Below are positions 22,520-27,460 of a stretch of 27,460 bases of DNA, piece by piece; within the stretch, counting starts at the first letter, position 1; each line of letters begins with the position of its first letter. The position numbers were made by a program, and so were the translations under genes. Source of the DNA: CAXSEF01 sp964236535 (GTDB lineage Bacteria > Pseudomonadota > Alphaproteobacteria > Acetobacterales > Acetobacteraceae); the NCBI GenBank assembly GCA_964236535.1, contig CAXSEF010000037.1:1-27460 (forward strand), in the 5' to 3' direction. The notes below the pieces were generated by a model. The model was not told where the DNA came from. It made no database searches and saw nothing but the letters and a program-made list of their open reading frames with translations.

Positions 22520-22807
22520 TTGCAGGTCGCGACGTCCCACATTCCGCCAGACAGCGTCGTCAGAACACCGAGTCGTCCCGGGTGCCTGCGCGACCGCCGG
22601 GTCCTGGATACGCAGCCGCTCTGCGCCGGCGCCAACCCGGCATGGTTCGTCGACGCCATCGCGTCCGGCAGCGACGGGCGCCGTGCCGCCGCCGCGATGC
22701 TCGCCGTTGCGGCCGCCGCCTGGACCCCGCCCGCGGACGTCGTGCCGGACGCGCTCCCGCCACACAGGCCGTGCGACCGGCCGGCATCGGGGGTGGAGTG
22801 GCACTGA
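22520..22807 (+). CDS. Unrecognised small ORF overlapping the start of the efflux operon
   Basis: A 95-codon frame from TTG 22520 to TGA 22807, with AGAAGGA upstream. I do not recognise the product. The middle reads GANPAWFVDAIASGSDGRR and then an Ala-rich helical stretch AAAAMLAVAAAAW. Third positions are nearly all G/C, as in the real genes here, but a high-GC genome gives that in shadows too. The last 10 nt overlap the GTG of the MFS gene, as expected for a coupled leader gene. It may be a small regulator, a leader peptide, or the remnant of a larger gene. No helix-turn-helix or membrane segment is evident. Confidence 0.35.
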   Translation: MQVATSHIPPDSVVRTPSRPGCLRDRRVLDTQPLCAGANPAWFVDAIASGSDGRRAAAAMLAVAAAAWTPPADVVPDALPPHRPCDRPASGVEWH

Positions 22808-24297
22808 AACCGCTTCTCGGGCTCCTGGGCGTCCTTCTCGCGGCACTCACGGTCGAGTTCAACGACGGCGTGGTCGGGGCCGCCCTGATCGACGTACGTG
22901 GCGGCCTCGGCATCAGCAGCGACCCTGGAACCTGGCTTACCAGCCTGTTCTCCTCAGGCCAGATCATCGGCATGTCGGTCGCGACGTTCTGGGCCGTCAC
23001 GGTGTCGATCCGCCGTTTCGCCCTGTTCGCGATCGCGCTGAGCGCCGTGTCCACGCTGTGCATCCCGCTCACCTCCAATCTCGCGCTGCTGTACGGCCTG
23101 CGCTTCGCCGAGGGCATGGCGTCCGGCTTCACCATTCCCCTGCTGCTGACGGTGGCGCTGCAGGTGCTGGCTCCGCCGGTCCGGCTGTACGGCCTGGCCG
23201 CCTACGCCCTGACCGCGACCTTCGGACCCAACTTCTCGACGGCGCTGACCGCGCTGTGGACCGGCGATGTCGGCTGGCAGTTCGCGTTCTACGAGGACCT
23301 GCCGCTGTGCACTCTGGCCGGGGTGCTGGTCTGGCACGGCGTGAAGCAGCAGCCGCCGCAATACGGCCGCATCCGCCAGTTCGACTGGCGCGGCGCGCTG
23401 CTGGTCGTCACCGGCTTCGGCGCGCTGACCACCCTGCTTGAGCAGGGCAGCCGCCTCGACTGGTTCAACTCCAGGCTGATCTGCGTGCTGGCCCTGGTGT
23501 TCGCCACCGCCCTGCCGCTGCTGGTGCTCAACGAGCAAAAGGTGGCGCTGCCGCTCTACAAGTTCTCCCTGCTGAAGCAGCGGAACTTCGCCTTCGGTCT
23601 GGTGACTCTGTTCACCTTCCTCATCCTCAACCTGTCCGCCTCCACCATCCCGCTCGACTACCTGACCGAGGTAGCCGGCTTCCGGCCAGCGCAGTCCTAC
23701 GTCGTCACTCTGCTGATCGCGGCGCCCCAGTTCGTGCTGCTGCCCCTGGTGGCCGTGCTGCTGAATTTCGAGAGCGTCGATGCTCGGATGGTGATCTTCG
23801 CCGGCATCGCCTGCGTCATCGTTGCCTGCATCGGCAACTCGTTCCTCACCTCTGTCTCGGAGAGCAACAGCTTCTTCCTGTGGCAGGGCTTCCAGGCGTT
23901 GGGGGGGCCGCTGATCGTCCTGCCTCTGCTGATGATCGCCACGAACGACCTCACCAACCCGGCGGACGGGCCGTTCGCCTCTACCCTGGTGAACAGCATG
24001 CGCGCGGCGGCGGAGCCGGTCGGCGTCTGGCTGCTGCAGCTGATCATGCGCTGGCGGGGGGCGCTGCACTACAACCGGATCGTCGACCAGTCCGGACACG
24101 GCACCTTCAGCGCCCTGCAGAAGCACAGCCCGGCAAGCCTCGCCGCGTTCCGCGGCGCGGTGCAGGCGCAGGCCACGGTGCTGACGTTAAGCGACGCCTT
24201 CCTGATCATCGCCTGCGTGGCCGCGGCGCTGATTGTCGTGCTGCTGGTGCTGCCGGTGCGCACCTACCCGCCTCGCATCATCGCCCAGCAGCATTAG
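22798..24297 (+). CDS. EmrB/QacA-type MFS multidrug efflux permease (DHA2, 14 TM)
   Basis: Inner-membrane proton-driven pump of 499 residues. Hydrophobic segments run throughout, starting LLGLLGVLLAALTVEFNDGV. The periplasmic start GGLGISSDPGTWLTSLF and the TM4-5 region LRFAEGMASGFTIPLLLTVA are typical of the DHA2 family, as are the paired EmrA-like adaptor and outer-membrane factor downstream. The GTG at 22798 is chosen: GGGGGTGG lies just upstream and the protein begins directly with the first membrane segment. The gene ends 8 nt before the adaptor gene. Substrates cannot be predicted from sequence. Confidence 0.93.
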   Translation: MALKPLLGLLGVLLAALTVEFNDGVVGAALIDVRGGLGISSDPGTWLTSLFSSGQIIGMSVATFWAVTVSIRRFALFAIALSAVSTLCIPLTSNLALLYGLRFAEGMASGFTIPLLLTVALQVLAPPVRLYGLAAYALTATFGPNFSTALTALWTGDVGWQFAFYEDLPLCTLAGVLVWHGVKQQPPQYGRIRQFDWRGALLVVTGFGALTTLLEQGSRLDWFNSRLICVLALVFATALPLLVLNEQKVALPLYKFSLLKQRNFAFGLVTLFTFLILNLSASTIPLDYLTEVAGFRPAQSYVVTLLIAAPQFVLLPLVAVLLNFESVDARMVIFAGIACVIVACIGNSFLTSVSESNSFFLWQGFQALGGPLIVLPLLMIATNDLTNPADGPFASTLVNSMRAAAEPVGVWLLQLIMRWRGALHYNRIVDQSGHGTFSALQKHSPASLAAFRGAVQAQATVLTLSDAFLIIACVAAALIVVLLVLPVRTYPPRIIAQQH

Positions 24298-24305
24298 AGA
24301 CGGCA

Positions 24306-25715
24306 ATGGTTGATCCCGAACACCGCAACAACGCTTCCTCGCGCGACGACGGCGAAGCCAGGGACCGGCCGCAGGAACCGAACAACGGCAGGCACCAGCC
24401 GGGGAGCGGCAAGAACCACCCTAACGACGGCCAGGACCCGTCGAAGGACGACAAGGACAAGCCCAAGGGCGACAGGGACCCGCCGAAAGGCGAAGACGCC
24501 GGACAGAAAGATGGCGCCGCCGACCCGCCCGAGCGCAAGCCGGTGTGGCCGTGGATCGTGGGCGGCGTTATCGTGGTGAGCTTCGTCGCCGTCGTGCTGG
24601 TGATCATCTTCGCCCCCTCCGCGGCCGTGTGGACCGACGACGCCTACGTCACCGCACACTACGCGACGGTCGCGCCCCGGATTTCCGGTCAGATCGCCTC
24701 GGTGGACGCCGACGACAACCAGCCGGTGCAGGCCGGCCAGCTGCTGGCGACGATCGACGACCGCGATTTCCGCGCATCGCTGGCCAGCGCCGAGGCGATG
24801 CTGGAGCGTGACCGGGCGCAGCTCGCCGACACCAGCGCCTCCATCGCGCGCCAGCCCGCCGTGGTGGACCAGTCGCAGACGCAGAGCCCCTCGGCCGCGG
24901 CGCAGCTGGCCCTGGCCCAGGCCAACCAGAGACGCTACCACGACCTCGCCGCCACCGGTGCCGGCACGGTCCAGGAACGCCAGCAGGCGGACGAGCAGGT
25001 GCAGCAGGCCCGCGCCGGCGTCGACCAGACGAAGGCGTCCACCGAGGCGGCCAGGCGGCAGATCCCGATCCTGGAGGCGCAGCGCGCGGCGGCTCAGGCC
25101 ACTGTCAAGGCCGACGAGGCGCAGGTCGAGCAGGCCAGGCTCAACCTCAGCTACACCCGCCTGCTCGCCCCGCTCGACGGCATGGTGGGCGAGCGCACCG
25201 TGCAGGTGGGCAACTACGTGGCTCCGGGCGCCTCGCTCATGGTCGTGGTCCCGCTGGACCGCATCTACATCGAGGCGAACTACCGCGAGGAGGCGCTGCG
25301 CCACGTGCTGCCCGGCCAGCACGTCCGCATCCACGTCGACGCCTACAACCTGTACCTCGACGGCGTGGTGAACAGCGTGCCTCCGGCCTCCGGCGCGGCG
25401 TTCGGCGCCATCCAGCCCAACAACGCCACCGGCAACTTCACCAAGATCGTGCAGCGCCTGCCGGTGAAGATCCTGGTCTCGCCGGGACAGAACGAGGTCA
25501 AGCTGCTGCGCCTCGGCTTCTCGGTGGAGACCACCATCGATACCGGCCTGGCCGACGTCATCGCCGAGCAGCGCGGCACCACGTCGCGTCTGACGGCGCC
25601 TCCCGCGTCCGTGTCCCCAGCTCCCGTGTCCCAAGCTCCCGTGTCCCAAGCTCCCGTGTCCCAAGCTCCCATGTCCCAAGCTCCCATGTCCCAAGCTCCG
25701 GCGGCTCCTCCTTGA
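24306..25715 (+). CDS. EmrA/HlyD-family membrane fusion protein of the efflux pump
   Basis: Periplasmic adaptor linking the MFS pump to the outer-membrane factor; 469 residues. A charged, proline-rich cytoplasmic N-terminus of about 78 residues (KDDKDKPKGDRDPPKGED) precedes one membrane anchor (about 81-102, WIVGGVIVVSFVAVVLVII). TDDAYVTAHYATVAPRISGQ then gives the biotinyl-lipoyl half-motif, and YTRLLAPLDGMVGERTVQVG the second half. Between them is a Gln/Ala-rich coiled-coil hairpin (about 155-290). The C-terminus (about 432-469) is a disordered tail of APVSQ/APMSQ units from a 15-nt tandem repeat. ATG 24306 lies 8 nt after the MFS stop. The stop overlaps the TTG of the next gene (TTGA). Confidence 0.93.
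   Translation: MVDPEHRNNASSRDDGEARDRPQEPNNGRHQPGSGKNHPNDGQDPSKDDKDKPKGDRDPPKGEDAGQKDGAADPPERKPVWPWIVGGVIVVSFVAVVLVIIFAPSAAVWTDDAYVTAHYATVAPRISGQIASVDADDNQPVQAGQLLATIDDRDFRASLASAEAMLERDRAQLADTSASIARQPAVVDQSQTQSPSAAAQLALAQANQRRYHDLAATGAGTVQERQQADEQVQQARAGVDQTKASTEAARRQIPILEAQRAAAQATVKADEAQVEQARLNLSYTRLLAPLDGMVGERTVQVGNYVAPGASLMVVVPLDRIYIEANYREEALRHVLPGQHVRIHVDAYNLYLDGVVNSVPPASGAAFGAIQPNNATGNFTKIVQRLPVKILVSPGQNEVKLLRLGFSVETTIDTGLADVIAEQRGTTSRLTAPPASVSPAPVSQAPVSQAPVSQAPMSQAPMSQAPAAPP
25605..25700. repeat. 15-nt tandem repeat encoding the C-terminal tail of the adaptor
   Basis: Five nearly identical units of GCTCCCGTGTCCCAA at 25620-25694 (three with GTG, then two with ATG at the same position), a degenerate unit before and a partial unit after. 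Translates as repeated APVSQ or APMSQ. The unit length keeps reading frame on expansion or contraction. Confidence 0.95.
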
Positions 25716-27166
25716 AGCGCATGTTCCGGGGCTGGGCGGCCTGGGCCGTGGCACTGGCGGGCTGCACGGTGGGGCCGGACTTCCACCCGCCTGCCGCCGG
25801 CGCCCCGCAGGACTGGCAGCCGGAGCACGCCGACGTCGCCAGCCGCACGGTCGTCGCGTCGATCGACCCGCAATGGTGGAACAGCTTCGCCGACCCCACG
25901 CTATCGTCGCTGGTGGCGCGCGCGGCAAGGCAGAACCTGGACCTGCAGGTGGCCGCCGAACGCATCCTGCAGGGCCGGGCGCAGCGCGAGGTGGTGGCCT
26001 CCCAAGGCCTGCCGCAGGTCAGCGAGCAGTCCTCCTACCTGCACACCCGGCTCAGCCCGACCGGCGACCCGGTTGCACTCGTTACCACTAAGCCTGGCGC
26101 GCCGCTCGAGTTCGACCTGTACCAGAACGGCCTCAGCTCGTCGTGGGAGCTGGACCTGTTCGGCCGGGTGCGACGCGGCGTGGAGGCCGCGAACGCCGAC
26201 ACCCAGGCCGCCATCGAGGACCGCCGCGGCATCGCGTTGTCCACGATCGCCGAGCTGGCGCAGGATTACCTGCAGCTGCGCGGCGTGCAGGCGGAGCAGG
26301 CCATTGCGCAGCGCAACCTGGCGCTGGCGCAGACCGACACCGATTTGGTGGCCCGGCGCTTCGCCGACGGCGTCGCCACCAGGCTCGACATGGCACAGGC
26401 GCGGGCGCAGCAATCCACCATCGCCGCCACGCTGCCGCCGCTGCGCACCCAAGAAGCCGCGTTGATCAACGCCATCGGCCTGCTGCTGGGTGAGGCGCCG
26501 CGCGCGCTGGAGGCCGAGCTGCGCCCGCCCGCAGCCCAGCCCGCCGTGCCGCCGGTGGTGCCGATCGGCCTGCCCGCGACCCTGGTGCGGCAACGCCCCG
26601 ACGTGCGGCAGGCCGAGGCCCGGCTGCACTCGGCCACCGCGCAGACCGGCGTCGCGGTGGCCGAATTCTATCCCGACGTCACGCTGATGGGGAGCTTCGG
26701 GCTGCAGGGGCTGCGCTTCAATGACGCCTTCAGCCTCTACTCGCGCGAGTTCCAGGTCGGCCCCACGGTATCCATCCCGCTGTTCGAGGGCGGCCGACTG
26801 CGCGGCACGCTGCGCATGCGCCAGTCGCAGCAGCGCGAGGCCGCGATCGCCTTCCGCAGGACGCTGCTGCAGGCCTGGCAGGAGGTGGACAATGCGCTGA
26901 CCGCCTACGCGGAGGCGCAGCGCCGCCGCCTGCAGGTCGCAGAGGCTGCAGCCCAGAACACAACGGCACTGCAGGTCGCTCGGCAACGCTACACCGAAGG
27001 CGTGATCGACTTCCTCAACGTCAACGCCACCCAGTCGCAGCTGCTGCAGAGCGACAACGACCTCGCCAGCAGCGACACCCAGATCGCCACCGACCTGGTG
27101 GCGCTGTACCGCGCGCTAGGCGGCGGGTGGGAGATCGCAGACGCCACCGGCCCGACCCGGCCGTGA
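25712..27166 (+). CDS. NodT/OprM-type outer-membrane efflux lipoprotein
   Basis: TolC-like outer-membrane channel of about 484 residues. The N-terminus MFRGWAAWAVALAGC is a lipoprotein signal with lipobox ALAGC, followed by TVGPDFHPP, the usual NodT/OprM opening. QWWNSFADPTLSSLV, WELDLFGRVRRGVEAA and RPDVRQAEARLHSATAQ mark the repeated outer-membrane efflux protein domains. YTEGVIDFLNVNATQSQLL lies near the end. TTG 25712 overlaps the adaptor stop; ATG 25721, three codons later, is equally plausible and gives a tidier signal peptide. Completes an inner membrane-periplasm-outer membrane efflux system with the two preceding genes. Confidence 0.94.
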   Translation: MKRMFRGWAAWAVALAGCTVGPDFHPPAAGAPQDWQPEHADVASRTVVASIDPQWWNSFADPTLSSLVARAARQNLDLQVAAERILQGRAQREVVASQGLPQVSEQSSYLHTRLSPTGDPVALVTTKPGAPLEFDLYQNGLSSSWELDLFGRVRRGVEAANADTQAAIEDRRGIALSTIAELAQDYLQLRGVQAEQAIAQRNLALAQTDTDLVARRFADGVATRLDMAQARAQQSTIAATLPPLRTQEAALINAIGLLLGEAPRALEAELRPPAAQPAVPPVVPIGLPATLVRQRPDVRQAEARLHSATAQTGVAVAEFYPDVTLMGSFGLQGLRFNDAFSLYSREFQVGPTVSIPLFEGGRLRGTLRMRQSQQREAAIAFRRTLLQAWQEVDNALTAYAEAQRRRLQVAEAAAQNTTALQVARQRYTEGVIDFLNVNATQSQLLQSDNDLASSDTQIATDLVALYRALGGGWEIADATGPTRP

Positions 27167-27169
27167 CCA

Positions 27170-27330
27170 GCAAGCAGGGCCAGAGGCTCTGCCTCTAGAC
27201 GCGGCCATTGGCCAAGCCCTTTGAATCCATTTGCTTGAGAAATGGGTTTCCAGAGGCCTCGGGCCCTTGGCGGGTCTGGCAGAGCCCGGCCTTGCTTCGC
27301 CTGCAGGTCGATGCCCGGAGCCGCTGGCAT
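27170..27330 (-). repeat. Dispersed intergenic repeat, copy R8 (full, reverse orientation)
   Basis: On the minus strand it runs ATGCCAGCGGCTCCGGGCAT, the arm GAAGCAAGGCC, GGGCTCTGCC, GACCCGCCAAGGGCC, GAGGCC, GGAAACCCATTTCTCAAGCA, AATGGATTC, GGCCAATGGCC, the hairpin CAGAGGC-AGAGCCTCTG region and the arm GGCCCTGCTTGC. It follows the efflux operon directly (4 nt after the stop) and so may also end its transcription, though no T-tract is seen. Confidence 0.85.
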
Positions 27331-27362
27331 AACCTCGCAGCATGACGCCCCGCGTCGCGTCG

Positions 27363-27460
27363 CCTTTCATGTGCGGGTCCGGGCGCTCAGCGTCCAGCGG
27401 GCTCCCGCTTCCAGGACATGGGCCCGCTTCCAGGACATGGGCCCGCTTCCAGGACATGGG
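27363..27460 (+). repeat. Partial dispersed repeat R9 running into a 19-nt tandem array at the window edge
   Basis: TTCATGTGCGGGTCCGGGCG then GCTCAGCGTCCAGCGGG matches the type-B 3' half. It passes into about three 19-nt units of GGCCCGCTTCCAGGACATG (27402-27458, the first slightly different). A related sequence (CCCGCTTCCGGGACC) occurs once inside copy R4, so a module of the element has been amplified here. The array is cut by the window end. Confidence 0.75.

Noticed and set aside
22327..22659. 110-codon minus-strand frame upstream of tsaE
   Set aside because: It runs through repeat R7, has no recognisable domain, and its composition fits a shadow of the opposite strand.
1..27460. tRNA or rRNA genes
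   Set aside because: No cloverleaf with a GTTCRAANC T-loop or rRNA signature was recognised by reading both strands; a tRNAscan-SE or Rfam run would be decisive.

Overview
The window is very GC-rich DNA from what looks like an alphaproteobacterium, most plausibly Acetobacteraceae/Rhodospirillales. The basis is the hpnABCDE hopanoid gene order, the tsaE-nucleotidyltransferase-addB-addA order, the extreme G/C at third codon positions and the frequent GTG/TTG starts. The placement is inference from gene order and composition; no marker gene is present. Two 100-N runs (10144-10243 and 16094-16193) and tandem repeats at both outer edges suggest draft sequence that broke at repeats.

Layout. (1) 1-5306, minus strand: hpnA-hpnB-hpnC-hpnD-hpnE (hpnE runs off the left edge). 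These genes make squalene for hopanoids (HpnC, HpnD, HpnE) and carry two hopanoid-associated enzymes (HpnA, HpnB). hpnA/hpnB and hpnB/hpnC overlap by 4 nt. A remnant of an entericidin-like small lipoprotein lies upstream of hpnA. (2) 5865-8777, minus strand: a large protein with two GT2 glycosyltransferase domains preceded by repeated beta-rich modules. (3) 9020-13744, plus strand: rfbB-rfbA-rfbC-rfbD (dTDP-L-rhamnose synthesis) and a rhamnosyltransferase-like GT2. Regions 2 and 3 together look like a surface-polysaccharide locus. (4) 13844-22330, minus strand: tsaE, a MurU-like nucleotidyltransferase, addB and addA (double-strand-break repair helicase-nuclease). (5) 22520-27166, plus strand: a small unrecognised ORF followed by an EmrB-type MFS pump, an EmrA/HlyD adaptor and a NodT-type outer-membrane factor, i.e. 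a complete tripartite drug-efflux operon.

The most unusual content lies between the genes. A dispersed, modular repeat of up to about 220 nt, built of short GC hairpins enclosed by complementary end arms, appears in nearly every intergenic space in both orientations (about ten full, partial or degenerate copies). In one copy the two arms carry matched changes, which argues for selection on a folded structure. Copies supply the C-terminal tail and stop codon of AddA, create false N-terminal extensions of AddB and the large glycosyltransferase, abut the ribosome binding site of hpnE, and sit inside the hpn operon. A second theme is tandem repetition with a 15-nt unit at four separate loci, plus 21-nt and 19-nt units at the window ends.
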